A stretch of DNA of 64,000 nucleotides, taken from the NCBI GenBank assembly GCA_963743945.1, contig CAVURO010000005.1:132137-196136 (forward strand), written 5' to 3'. Every line of letters starts with the position of its first letter. Positions within the stretch are counted from its first letter, which is position 1. Below, piece after piece: positions 27,517-36,800 of the stretch. Position numbers and translations under genes: made by a program. The DNA comes from JACOTK01 sp963743945. Lineage in GTDB: Bacteria > Actinomycetota > Acidimicrobiia > Acidimicrobiales > CADCSY01. Under the pieces are notes generated by a model that was not told the origin of the DNA, ran no database searches, and saw nothing but the letters and a program-made list of their open reading frames with translations.

Positions 27517-28737
27517 CTACTCGATCGGAAGCGGGAAGTCGCCGAGGTCCACGCTGACGCGCCGGCCCGCCTCCCGGTGGCGCCGGCCGAGCCCGACGAG
27601 GAGCACGGCGCCGATCGCACAGAGCACGGCAGGGGTTCCGTAGGCGACGCCGAAGCCGAAGTCGTCGGCAAGGCGTCCGATCAGGAGCGCACCTCCGCCG
27701 GTACCCATGTCCATGAAGGCGGTGAACGACCCGAGGGCTTCGCCTCGCTCGTGATCGTCGACCCGATCAACGGTGAAGGCCATCAATGCCGGAAAGATGA
27801 GGGCGAAGCCGGCGCCGAACGCGGCCACGCCCACGAACGCCGCCGTAGGCTCCTGCACGGCCGCCAGTGTTCCGAGCCCGGCGGCGGCGAGGATGATGCC
27901 GACCAGCGAGATGGTGGTGCGATCGCTGCGATCGGCAAGGGGTCCCGAGACGACACGCCCGCCGATGACCGTGATGGCGAAGACGGCGTAGAGCAGTCCT
28001 GGCGACGAGAGCTCGATGTGGCGGGCGTAGAGGCTCGAGAACCCGGTGATCGACGCGTAGCCCATGCCCGTTGTCATCAGGACCAGCCCAGGTCCGATGG
28101 CCGCCGGGTGGAGGAGTCGACGTGGCGACGCGCCCAACTCGGCACGGCGGGCGATGGCCGAGGTTCCCGACTCGGGGAGCATACGGACACAGGCGATGCC
28201 GATGGTTGCCAGCGTCGCCGGCACGAACCACAGGGCGGTGAAGCCGACCCGGTCGACGACCAACTCGGCGATGGAGGGGCCGATGGCGATGCCGGCATAG
28301 AGGAAGAGCGAGAACCGGGCGATCGCGCCGGCAAGCCGATCGGAGGGGGCGAGGTCGGTGGCCGTGGCGGCGGCCGTCGTGTAGAAGGCGCCTCCCGCCG
28401 CACCCTGTATGAGGCGTAGAAGCACGACGACGGCGACCGAATGGGCCACCAGGAAGCCGAGCGACGACAGTGCGAGGAGGGTGAGTGCGCCGATCAGGAA
28501 GGGTCGACGGCCCCGAACATCGATGTTGCGACCGACCCAGGGCCTCACGACCAACGCACTGATCGAGAACGCCCCCACGGCCAGTCCGACCGCACCCTGA
28601 TCGGCATGCAGCTCGTCCTTCACGTAGAGCTGGATCGCGGCATAGAAGATGCCGAACGCCGTGAAGTTGCACAGGGTCGCGGCGTAGAGAATGCGCAGGC
28701 CTGCAGGCGATGACGGGGCGGCAGGAGAGGATGGCAC
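27517..28737 (-). CDS. MFS transporter
   Basis: 406 residues from GTG 28737, with about 12 helices. LCNFTAFGIFYAAIQLYV is the first helix, GRNIDVRGRRPFLIG the motif-A loop and DRSDRTTISLVG the matching loop in the second half. YfcJ/NreB-like drug or metabolite exporters have this layout, but the cargo is unknown. The frame extends to GTG 28806, which would add 23 non-family residues and crowd the tRNA promoter; TACCCT (28752-28747) sits 9 bases before GTG 28737, so the shorter start is preferred. Confidence 0.9.
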   Translation of the reverse strand: MPSSPAAPSSPAGLRILYAATLCNFTAFGIFYAAIQLYVKDELHADQGAVGLAVGAFSISALVVRPWVGRNIDVRGRRPFLIGALTLLALSSLGFLVAHSVAVVVLLRLIQGAAGGAFYTTAAATATDLAPSDRLAGAIARFSLFLYAGIAIGPSIAELVVDRVGFTALWFVPATLATIGIACVRMLPESGTSAIARRAELGASPRRLLHPAAIGPGLVLMTTGMGYASITGFSSLYARHIELSSPGLLYAVFAITVIGGRVVSGPLADRSDRTTISLVGIILAAAGLGTLAAVQEPTAAFVGVAAFGAGFALIFPALMAFTVDRVDDHERGEALGSFTAFMDMGTGGGALLIGRLADDFGFGVAYGTPAVLCAIGAVLLVGLGRRHREAGRRVSVDLGDFPLPIE

Positions 28738-28831
28738 GGTCCCGCCAGGGTACTGTCGGGCCTCCCGCAACCTGGGATTGCCGAGGGAGTTCCACGAAGT
28801 CACCACACTGTTGGTAGAGTGACGCCCTTAC

Positions 28832-28907
28832 GCGGACGTGGCTCAGCTGGTAGAGCATCACCTTGCCAAGGTGAGGGTCGCGGGTTCGAATCCCGTCGTC
28901 CGCTCCA
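28832..28907 (+). tRNA. tRNA-Gly (anticodon GCC)
   Basis: 76 bases with encoded CCA. The acceptor stem GCGGACG/CGTCCGC, the D arm GCTCAGCTGGTAGAGC, the anticodon stem TCACC/GGTGA with loop TTGCCAA (anticodon GCC), and the T arm GCGGG-TTCGAAT-CCCGT all pair perfectly. The discriminator is T. Confidence 0.98.
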
Positions 28908-28918
28908 GAAGCGCAGGT

Positions 28919-28942
28919 CAGCCCCGGTTTTCGCCGGGGCTG
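28919..28942 (+). terminator. Hairpin terminator after tRNA-Gly
   Basis: A perfect 9-bp stem (CAGCCCCGG / CCGGGGCTG) with a six-base TTTTCG loop, 12 bases after the tRNA. A T-run is lacking, as is common in high-GC actinobacteria. Confidence 0.65.
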
Positions 28943-28995
28943 TCTCGCGCATCCGGTCGGTAGCACGTCCTTCCCCAAGGGCATACAATCAACTG

Positions 28996-29003
28996 GAGTA
29001 CTC
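28996..29003. promoter_or_regulatory. Palindrome GAGTACTC, candidate antitoxin operator
   Basis: An 8-bp perfect palindrome 17 bases before the antitoxin ATG, flanked by two CATACAA heptamers (about 28982 and 29003). AbrB/VapB antitoxins usually repress their own promoter through such dyads, so this is the likely autoregulatory site (inference). Confidence 0.4.
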
Positions 29004-29020
29004 ATACAACGGGGTGTCAC

Positions 29021-29272
29021 ATGCAGACGAGCTACGTCATGAAGGTCTCGCGGAACGGCCAAGTGTCGATCCCCGCCGATGCTCGCGCTCGTTGGAATGC
29101 CGATCGTGTGGTCGTCGTTGACCTCGGCGACCGTGTCGTGATGCGACCGATGCCCGCCGACGCGGTGGGCGAGCTGGTCGGCAAGTACCGACGCGGCCCG
29201 GCAACGGACGCCGCTCGCCGGCGGGCTCGGTCCGATGAGGCGACCGCCGAGACTCGTCGACGCGGCCGTTGA
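29021..29272 (+). CDS. AbrB/SpoVT-family antitoxin (VapB type)
   Basis: 83 residues. The N-terminal swapped-hairpin DNA-binding fold (VMKVSRNGQVSIPADARARWN, then DRVVVVDLGDRVVMRP) is that of AbrB/MazE-like antitoxins. The C-terminal half is Ala/Arg-rich and disordered-looking, as expected for the part that wraps the toxin. It ends in TTGA overlapping the PIN toxin start, the classic toxin-antitoxin arrangement. ATG 29021 is used; ATG 29039 would remove six residues. Confidence 0.85.
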   Translation: MQTSYVMKVSRNGQVSIPADARARWNADRVVVVDLGDRVVMRPMPADAVGELVGKYRRGPATDAARRRARSDEATAETRRRGR

Positions 29273-29697
29273 TTTTCGACGCCTACGCCGTCCTTGCCCT
29301 GTTGAAGGGAGAACCTGCCGCTGTGGACGTCCAGCGTCTCCTGGAAGCCGGACAGGCGCCGGCGCTCACGGCAGTGGGCGTCGCAGAGGTGCTCGATCAC
29401 CTCGTCCGGCTCGAAGGTTCGACCGAAGAGGACGCCGTCCTCGATCTTGCTCAGCTCGGTCTCGCCGAAGCGATTCCGGTCGACGTCGGGCTCGCCACAC
29501 GCGCCGGCCTCTTGCGCGCTCGGCACTATCACCGCAGCACGCGTGCCGTCAGCCTCGCCGACTGCGTCGCCGCCGAGGTCGCTCGTGCCGAGGGATCGCC
29601 GCTTGTCACCGCGGATCCTCACCTGCTCGAGCTGTGCCGTGACGAGGGCATCGACGCGGTGGTGCTACCCGACAGCAGTGGTCGGACGTGGTCCTGA
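29269..29697 (+). CDS. PIN-domain ribonuclease toxin (VapC type)
   Basis: 142 residues, starting at TTG 29269 inside the antitoxin stop. PIN-fold Mg-dependent RNase with the acidic site complete: Asp4 (IFDAYAVLALL), Glu40 (VAEVLDHL), Asp98 (LADCVAAEVA) and Asp116 (VTADPHLL). VapC toxins typically cut tRNA or the sarcin-ricin loop of 23S rRNA; the target here is unknown. The pair lies directly downstream of a tRNA gene, a frequent landing site for mobile modules, though no integrase or att repeat is seen. Confidence 0.88.
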   Translation: MIFDAYAVLALLKGEPAAVDVQRLLEAGQAPALTAVGVAEVLDHLVRLEGSTEEDAVLDLAQLGLAEAIPVDVGLATRAGLLRARHYHRSTRAVSLADCVAAEVARAEGSPLVTADPHLLELCRDEGIDAVVLPDSSGRTWS

Positions 29698-29823
29698 GGT
29701 GTGCTGTACCGGTTCAAGTGGACCAGTCGGCTCCGGTTGTTGTGTTCCAGTTCGGGGACTGGCTCCGGTACCTGGGTGACCGTGGCTCCGGTGGCAGGTG
29801 TTGAACCATGCAACCTTCGAATC

Positions 29824-29829
29824 TAGGGT
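29824..29829 (+). promoter_or_regulatory. -10 box TAGGGT, leaderless promoter
   Basis: TAGGGT is followed by 6 bases (GGAGCG) and the ATG of the VOC gene. The GGAG sits too close to the ATG to act as a normal ribosome site. Confidence 0.45.
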
Positions 29830-29835
29830 GGAGCG

Positions 29836-30291
29836 ATGCTGCTGGACGGTGTCAACCACGTGGCCGTGCTCACCTGTGACACGGAACGCCTGTCGCGTTT
29901 CTACACGGACATCTTCGACGCTCCTCCGGCGCGCACGATCGAGGAGCAAGCTGGCTTCAGGCTCTCGCTCATCGACATCGGCGATGGTCGCGAGCTGAAC
30001 GTGTTCGAGATCGACGACAACGATGAGGCGCGACGCCAGACGCCGATGTTCGGTCGGGGTCGCCTCGATCATGTGGGCCTCCAGGCAGGCTCGCTCGACG
30101 CATTCGAGGAGATCCGGCGGCGCCTGATGGCCTGCGGCGCCGCCGATGACTTCGTCACCGACTTCGGCCCGATGTTTTCGCTGTTCTTCGTCGACCCTGA
30201 CGGTCTCGAAGGTGAGGTCCTCGTCGCGAACCCTGACGCCGAGCCGGGTGTCTTCAATCCACCAGGCACCCGAGCAACCCGTTTCAGCTGA
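29836..30291 (+). CDS. VOC-family (glyoxalase/dioxygenase fold) protein
   Basis: 151 residues. Paired beta-alpha-beta-beta-beta modules of the vicinal-oxygen-chelate superfamily. Metal ligands appear at His8 (GVNHVAVLT), near Glu58, at His79 (RLDHVGLQ) and at Glu125/127 (DGLEGEVLV). FYTDIFD and FVDPDG are typical family strings. Function could be lyase, dioxygenase or resistance; nothing nearby decides. Monocistronic. Confidence 0.85.
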   Translation: MLLDGVNHVAVLTCDTERLSRFYTDIFDAPPARTIEEQAGFRLSLIDIGDGRELNVFEIDDNDEARRQTPMFGRGRLDHVGLQAGSLDAFEEIRRRLMACGAADDFVTDFGPMFSLFFVDPDGLEGEVLVANPDAEPGVFNPPGTRATRFS

Positions 30292-30373
30292 CCGACGTAG
30301 CCGCAGGCGAGGGGCCGGCCAGGGGATTGGCCGAGCAGCCCATTTCTACTTGATCCCTACAAGCAACCTCTTC

Positions 30374-30379
30374 TAGGTT
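30374..30379 (+). promoter_or_regulatory. -10 box TAGGTT upstream of the secreted protein
   Basis: TAGGTT places the expected transcription start at about 30385-30387, exactly the first base of the inverted repeat at 30385-30426, so the mRNA would begin with that hairpin. Confidence 0.45.
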
Positions 30380-30384
30380 GGCGC

Positions 30385-30426
30385 CCGACATGAGCCGGTA
30401 CCCGGGGGGGGCTTTGCTCATGTCGG
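30385..30426 (+). promoter_or_regulatory. 5'-terminal mRNA hairpin with a G8 loop
   Basis: A perfect 11-bp inverted repeat (CCGACATGAGC 30385-30395, GCTCATGTCGG 30416-30426) with a 20-base loop holding eight Gs in a row (30404-30411). The ribosome site GTGGGGGAG follows the second arm at once and the start codon is at 30437. A stem protecting the 5' end, a protein-binding site or a slippage-sensitive control element are all possible. It matches no riboswitch class I know. Confidence 0.6.
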
Positions 30427-30436
30427 TGGGGGAGTG

Positions 30437-31882
30437 ATGAAGGACTGGAAGCGCAAGGGTGTGGCTGTCGGCCTGGCGGCGTTGGTGGTCGGGCAACTCG
30501 GTGGGGGGGCGCTCGCGGTCGATGCCGCCACGCCATCGCCGACGATGCCGGTCGGTCGGGTGGACAGCAAGGTCCTCGGCATCGGGATCTTCGCGGCGGA
30601 CTACACGCTGAACATCGGTGTGGGTGCATCCAAGAGCGATATCCGCGACGACATCGTGCGAGGAGACTCCTCGTTCTTCGATGCCGGCCTCCTCGGGGCC
30701 CTGGTCAGCGTGCTGGACTTTCCCACGCTTCGAAAGAACGGCGTGAGCGACGCCACCATCAAGGACATCAAGAGCCTCCTTGCCGCCCAGCAGCCGAGTC
30801 ACGTCGATTCGAGAAACACCCTGGAGGCATCGAAGGATCAGCCTCGGGTTCTCGGATGGACCATCTCACCGACTCAGGTTGGGCCCGTCCTGCTCGAGCC
30901 CGGCAAGGAATGGGCCCGAGCGTCGAAGCAGCCGCTCGAGACCGAGGCCGAGACGACGGCGATAGCGGGGGCGACGGGCATGTTCGACCTGGCGGCCGGG
31001 ACCGCTCGCACCTCTATCAGTCCCGAGAAGGCGATGGCGCACACGACCGTCGGCGACCTGGTTCTGGCGGGCGGCAAGGTGAAGCTCCATGGACTGGATT
31101 GGCAATCGAGTCAGACCATGGGCGCGCCGGCGCAGTCCGCCTTCTCGGTGCAGTCCATGGAGGTCGGCGGCGAGACCATTGACATGACCGACGCCGCCAA
31201 CGTGCCGGGAGCCATCGCGAGCGCGAACAAGTCCCTCGAAGGGTTCGGGGCAAGGATCCTCTATCCCAAGGTCTCCGATGACGGCACGAGTGTCTCACCA
31301 CTCGGGTTCGAACTCGTCGACTCGCCGGCGCTCGAGAAGTCGATCGGCGCCTGGTACCCGTCGGTGGCCAAGATGGTCACCGACTGGGAGTTGAAGCAGA
31401 CCGAGAGCATCCCCGAGCTGGGACTGTTGTTCACGGTCCTCAACGTCATCGTCGGGATTCTCACCGGTGACGGCGGGCTGAAGATCACGATCGGAGGTGC
31501 GTCTGCAGACCTGAGAACCGAGGCGCGCCGACTTGGTCCCCAAACCCCCGCACCTTCGACGACGACGCCGCAGGTGGGCGGTCTCCAGGTGATCAATCGG
31601 GAGTCGCCGCCGCTGGACGGGCCGCCGACCCCGTCGCGGCCCGCTCCGGTGACTGTTCCACCGATGAGTCTGCCGCCGGTGACCTTGCCACCCGTGTCGC
31701 CGCCGTTTGCCTCCGGCGGTGATGCCGGCCAGATCGCACTCGGTCCGAGCGACCGGTCAATCGCCCAACAGCCCGTGAAATCGACCCTTCCGGACACGTC
31801 GCCTGCGGCCGCGCTGCTCGGTGCTCTGGCGGCCGTCGTGGTCATTGCCGCTCTCGATCAGCTTCGAGTCCGAAGGACCTGA
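30437..31882 (+). CDS. Secreted surface-anchored protein, LPDTS C-terminus (importer-linked family, copy 2)
   Basis: 481 residues from ATG 30437 (GTG 30434 also possible). Signal peptide to about residue 31 (GGGALAVDAA), beta-rich ectodomain, Pro/Thr/Val linker (about 365-430), then LPDTS at 451-455, a hydrophobic helix (AAALLGALAAVVVIAAL) and an RVRRT tail, the layout of a sortase signal with S in place of the final G. Homologous to 979-2538 (IGVGASKSD, GLLGAL, VGGETIDMTD, GFGARILY, DDGT, LKITIGG). Seven consecutive Gs (30503-30509) fall in the signal-peptide codons, so slippage would switch the protein off. It precedes a binding protein and a Liv transporter. Confidence 0.82.
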   Translation: MKDWKRKGVAVGLAALVVGQLGGGALAVDAATPSPTMPVGRVDSKVLGIGIFAADYTLNIGVGASKSDIRDDIVRGDSSFFDAGLLGALVSVLDFPTLRKNGVSDATIKDIKSLLAAQQPSHVDSRNTLEASKDQPRVLGWTISPTQVGPVLLEPGKEWARASKQPLETEAETTAIAGATGMFDLAAGTARTSISPEKAMAHTTVGDLVLAGGKVKLHGLDWQSSQTMGAPAQSAFSVQSMEVGGETIDMTDAANVPGAIASANKSLEGFGARILYPKVSDDGTSVSPLGFELVDSPALEKSIGAWYPSVAKMVTDWELKQTESIPELGLLFTVLNVIVGILTGDGGLKITIGGASADLRTEARRLGPQTPAPSTTTPQVGGLQVINRESPPLDGPPTPSRPAPVTVPPMSLPPVTLPPVSPPFASGGDAGQIALGPSDRSIAQQPVKSTLPDTSPAAALLGALAAVVVIAALDQLRVRRT

Positions 31883-31973
31883 CGGATCGACCGGCCATTC
31901 TCGCCACTCGGCCCTGAGGCACCCATGTCGAACGGCCATCCGGAACACGTTCTGCGATCAAGGAGCATTACCG

Positions 31974-33851
31974 ATGTCGACCTTTGAACCCATCCGACCC
32001 GAGCCGCCGTCACGCGGTACGAGATCACGTGTTGCCGGGGTATCGGCCGACCCGCTCGTGCTACGAGGCTACGGTCCGCTCCTGGTGCGGGTCCTGGTCG
32101 TGGCGCTGCTGGTGGCGCTGCTTCCGAGCAGACCTCCCGACGCAACCGAGGTGCTGAGCAACGCCGCGGAGACCTCCCCCGCTCAGGGGGACGCGATGAC
32201 CGGCGAGTCCGGGCAGGTGGAGCCGGGCGCCGCCACGACTCCCGGTACGCAATCGGGAGCGATCGGTCGCACAGGCGGGACCGGCGGCTCCGGCGGCTCC
32301 GGCGGCACGACAGGTGGGGGCGCCACCGGTGGTGGCAGCCAGGGAGCGGTGCCCGCATCGACGGGGGCAGGTCCGGGCGGCGGCACGGCGGTGACCGGTG
32401 CCGGTTGTGAAGGAGGAGCGAAGCAGGTCAGCCTCATCGCCTACTCGCCACCCTGCATCCAGTTCAGTGGTGACAACGGCGGGGCAACCTCGCGTGGCGT
32501 GACGAAGGACAAGATCGTCATGACGTGTCGACTCCCAACCGGTGGCGGCACCTACAGCTTCGAGCAGCTCATCGGGGTTGCCGCCGCCCAGGGCGTGGAC
32601 ATCTCGGACTCGTTCGAGGACCAGGTTCGCACCGCGCAGACGATGGTGGACTACTTCAACAAGCACTTCCAGCTCTACGGGCGCCAGGTCGAGCTGCGCA
32701 TCATCGACGGCAAGGGTGACCCGCTCGCGGAGATCCTCGGGGGCGGTCAGGAGGGAGCTGCAGCGGATGCGCTGACGGTGGCGAACGAGCAGAAGGCCTT
32801 CATCGACGCCTGCGCGCTGACCGAGCCCTACGCCGACGCGCTTGCGCGCCAGAAGGTCGTAGCGGTCGGAGCGATCCACATGTCGACGGGTTGGTACCAG
32901 AAACGTGCGCCCTATGCCTATGGCTACTTTCCCGACTGCACGAGACTGGCCCGCTCGATGGTTGACTACGTCACCAAACGCCTTGCCAAGCGTCCCGCCT
33001 GGTTCGCCGGTGACCCGGCCTATCGCACGCAGGAACGGAAGTTCGGGTTGTTCATCCCGGATCAGCCTGAGTACCAGGCGTGCGCAAACATGGCGGGCGA
33101 GATTCTCGCCAAGCATGGCCTGAGCTGGACCAAGCGCATCGACTACGCACTCGACGTCAACAAGCTCGCCACCTTCGCAGCCAACGCGGTTGCGCAGTTC
33201 AAGGCTGCGGGCGTGACGACTGTGGCCTGCCTCTGCGACCCGATCTCGCCGATCTTCATGACCAGCGCGGCGCGTCAGCAGGACTATTGGCCAGAGTGGG
33301 TGGGTGGGGGTGTGCTGTTGTCGGATGTCGACGTCCTCGGCTCCTTCTACGACCAGGACCAGTGGTCGCATGCCATGACGCTGAGCTTCCTGTCCCAGGT
33401 CTACGGCGGCTGGGACGGTGAGGCGTATCGGGTGTACAAGGCGATGCGCCAGGACGAGCCGACGAAGCTGACGCATCACCTCTTCTACTACGGCATGTTG
33501 CACACGTTCATCGGGTTGCAGATGGCAGGTCCCAACCTCACGCCGGAGACCTTCCGCCAAGGGCTCTTCAACTTCCCCAAGGCCTGTGGGGAGGCCGGTT
33601 GTTGGAGTTGGGCGCCGGACGACCTCACGGCGATGGATGACGCACGCGAGAGCTACTACAGCCCGACCGAGATCAGTCCGCTGACCTGCCAACCCGGCCG
33701 GTACGTCACCACGCTCGGTGGACAGCGGTTCTCGGAGGACTGGCCGACGGGTGATCCCGAGTTCCCCGTGGGTCCGCTCAAGGACGTCGGGAAGTTCGGT
33801 AGCGCCATCAGCGAGGATGATCCCGGAGCGATGTCCGAGTGCGGGCTGTGA
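31974..33851 (+). CDS. Membrane-anchored HAAT-type substrate-binding protein
   Basis: 625 residues. A cytoplasmic N-terminus of about 33 residues, one hydrophobic helix (34-50, LLVRVLVVALLVALL) without a lipobox Cys, then a Thr/Ser/Gly-rich tether (about 85-145, with GGTGGSGGSGG) and a type 1 periplasmic-binding domain (MVDYFNKHFQLYGRQVELRIIDG, AFIDACALTEPYADALARQKVVAVGAIH). The helix plus tether replace the lipid anchor used by the other two receptors here. Cys-rich spots such as CLCDP and CGEAGC may form disulfides. AAGGAGC precedes ATG 31974; the stop overlaps the fused transporter (GTGA). Confidence 0.88.
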   Translation: MSTFEPIRPEPPSRGTRSRVAGVSADPLVLRGYGPLLVRVLVVALLVALLPSRPPDATEVLSNAAETSPAQGDAMTGESGQVEPGAATTPGTQSGAIGRTGGTGGSGGSGGTTGGGATGGGSQGAVPASTGAGPGGGTAVTGAGCEGGAKQVSLIAYSPPCIQFSGDNGGATSRGVTKDKIVMTCRLPTGGGTYSFEQLIGVAAAQGVDISDSFEDQVRTAQTMVDYFNKHFQLYGRQVELRIIDGKGDPLAEILGGGQEGAAADALTVANEQKAFIDACALTEPYADALARQKVVAVGAIHMSTGWYQKRAPYAYGYFPDCTRLARSMVDYVTKRLAKRPAWFAGDPAYRTQERKFGLFIPDQPEYQACANMAGEILAKHGLSWTKRIDYALDVNKLATFAANAVAQFKAAGVTTVACLCDPISPIFMTSAARQQDYWPEWVGGGVLLSDVDVLGSFYDQDQWSHAMTLSFLSQVYGGWDGEAYRVYKAMRQDEPTKLTHHLFYYGMLHTFIGLQMAGPNLTPETFRQGLFNFPKACGEAGCWSWAPDDLTAMDDARESYYSPTEISPLTCQPGRYVTTLGGQRFSEDWPTGDPEFPVGPLKDVGKFGSAISEDDPGAMSECGL

Positions 33852-36800
33852 GCCCCATCAAAGCCCCCACCGCCCGCGACGTTCGGGGCTTGCCCGCGAC
33901 CATCTGGTGGGTGGGGGGAGCCGTGCTCGCGTGGCCGTTCCTTGCGGCCGTGCTCCCCTCAGGTCTGCCGCTCGGGGTGGTGCTGCTCGGGCTCGTGCTC
34001 GGCTCGCTGACGGGACTGACGGCGATCGGGCTCGTCCTGATCTACCGAGGTGCCCGCGTGGTGAACTTCGCCCAGAGCGCACTCGGTGGTGTGGCAGGGG
34101 TCATCGCGATCGAGATGTTCAGCGCGTGGCACTGGAACTACTTCGTGACCCTGGCGGTGGGCCTCCTGGTGGCCGGCGTCGTCGGGGCCGCGGTTGATCG
34201 GATCGTCATCCAGCGCTTCTTCTGGGCACCCCGTCTGATCCTCACGCTGGCCACCATCGGCCTCGCGCAGATCTTCGGCGGCAGCCAGCTGATCATCCCC
34301 AAGATCTTCGACCAGCCACTCATCGTCCAGGCCTACCGGACGTCGGTGTCGACCGAGTTCACGGTGTTCCCGATTCTGTTCACCGGTGACCATGTGGTCA
34401 TCATGGTGCTCGTCCCGATGGCCCTGGGCGTGCTTGCGTGGTTCCTGACCCGTACCGAGCTCGGATCGGCGATTCAGGCCTCGGCCGAGAACGCCGAGCG
34501 CGCGATGCTGCTGGGCATACCGGTGCGGCGCCTCTCCACGATCGTCTGGGCGCTGGCTGCGGTGCTCTCGGCGTTGCAGGTCATGCTCACCGCCCCCATC
34601 CAGGGGCTCTCGCCCGAGGTGCTCAGCGGCCCGTCGCTGCTGCTGCCCGCCCTCACCGCCGCAGTCGTCGCGCGCATGGCGAGCCTGCCGAAGGCACTTC
34701 TCGCGGGCATGGGTTTGGGCGTGTTCCAACAGGCGGTGTTCTGGAACACCTCCAGGGCGGGCATCACCGACGTGGGGTTCCTGGTCGTCATCCTTGTGGC
34801 GCTGCTGGCGCAGCGACACAAGCTCTCACGGGCCGATGAGTCGGCGCTGTCGAGTTGGGTGGGCGCGAGCGACATGCCGCCCGTGCCCGAGGAGCTGCGG
34901 CACCGTCCCGAGGTGATCTGGGGTCGCCGTGGGTTGATCGGAGCCGTGATGGCGGTCGCGGTGCTGGTGCCCCTGATCATGACCGACAGCCAGTTGCTGT
35001 TGTTGGGTACCGTGGCGATCGTCTACAGCATCGTCGCCATCTCCCTGGTGGTCCTGACGGGCTGGGCGGGCCAGGTGAGCCTGGGACAGTTCGCCATAGC
35101 GGGAGTGGGGGCGGTGGCCGCAGGCCAGGCCTTTTCGCGTTACGACCTCGACCTCCTGCTTGCCCTGCTTGCGGGAGCAGGCGCCGGAGCGCTGACCGCG
35201 GTGGTGATCGGGCTTCCCGCGATCCGCATTCGCGGCCTGTTTCTCGCGGTCACCACCCTCGGCTTTGCGGTGACGATGTCGAGTTACTTCCTGAACCCGA
35301 CCTATTTCTCCTCGCTGCTACCCCAGGAGATCGAGCGTCCGTTGTTGTTGGGCCGTTGGTCCCTTCAGGACGAGACGGTGCTGTACTACCTCTGTCTGGC
35401 AGTCCTCGTCGATATCGTCGCGCTCGTCTGGATGATGCGTCGTACGAGGTCGGGCAGGGTGATGGTGGCCGTTCGGGACAACGAGCCGGCAGCTCAGGCC
35501 AGGGGGATTGCCGTCGGTCGAGAGAAGTTCATCGCCTTTGCGATCAGCGGTGCGCTCGCGGGTCTGGCCGGCGCCCTCCACGTCTTCGTGTTGAACGGGG
35601 TCCGTTTCGGGAGCTTCAGCCCTCAGCAGAGCTTTGAGGCGTTCTCGATGGTCGTGATCGGTGGGCTGACCTCGCCGGGCGGTGCCATCCTCGGGGCGGT
35701 CATCCTGCGTTGGGCCCAGTACGTGATGAGCGGTGGGCTTCAGCTGGTGGTGACGGGCGCCGGCGTCCTGTTGCTGCTGCTGGTCTTTCCCGGCGGACTC
35801 GGCAACGTCGCGCTTCGTATTCGCCGAACTGCCCTGCGGCTCGTCGCAGACCGCGCCGGCATCGAGGTGCCGAGCCTGATTGCCGACCGGCGTGTCGACG
35901 CCGACCGGGGCCGTGCGGTGCGGGAGGAAAGGACCGTGGCGGTGGACATCACCGAAAGAGTGGTGGTGGACTTGACCGCACCCGAGCCGACGAGAAGGGT
36001 TCGGCCGAACCCGATTCTCCGTTGCGAGAACGTGGATGTCTCCTACGGCAGCGTCCAGGTGCTCTTCGGTGTCGATCTCGAAGTGGAGGAAGGAGAGATC
36101 GTCGCACTGCTCGGCACGAACGGCGCCGGGAAATCGACCTTGTTGCGTGCCGTGACCGGCCTCACTCCCGCCTCGTCCGGACGGGTCATCTTCGATGGTC
36201 GCGATGTCGCCAAGATGACCCCCGAGGAACGGGCTCGGCAGGGAATTGCGATGATGCCGGGAGGACGCGGCATCTTCCCGGGGCTTAGTGTGAGGGAGAA
36301 CCTGCGTCTCTCGGCATGGCTCTTCCGGCGTGACCATGACGAGGTGCAGGCAGCAATCGCCGAATCGGTCGAGTTGTTCCCGGCGCTCGGTGCGCGTCTC
36401 GACGAGCATGCCGGACTTCTGTCAGGGGGCCAGCAGCAGATGCTCAGCCTGGCCATGGTGCTGATCGCCAAGCCGAAGCTTCTGCTCATCGATGAGTTGT
36501 CCCTCGGCTTGGCCCCCGTCGTTGTGGGTGAGCTCCTGGAGGTCGTCAAGACCCTCCGTGGGCGGGGCCTGACCATCGTCATCGTCGAGCAGTCCGTGAA
36601 CATCGCTCTCGAGCTCGCCGAGCGTGCGGTCTTCATGGAGAAGGGCGAGGTTCGATTCACCGGGGCGACGGCGCAGCTGGTCGATCGCGACGATCTCCTG
36701 CGCTCCGTGTTCCTGGAAGGGGCCGGCGCGGGTCGTGGACGGGCACCGGCCGGAGGCGATCAGCCCGACCTCGTCGCGTCGATCGGCTCGCTCGAGGACC

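Noticed and set aside
28832..30300. tRNA-Gly as an attachment site of an integrative island
   Set aside because: No integrase, no second copy of the tRNA 3' end and no composition break are visible within the window.
32250..32420. Gly-rich repeat in the second receptor considered as a PE_PGRS-like or adhesin domain
   Set aside because: It is short and lies between a membrane helix and the binding domain, so a simple tether explains it.
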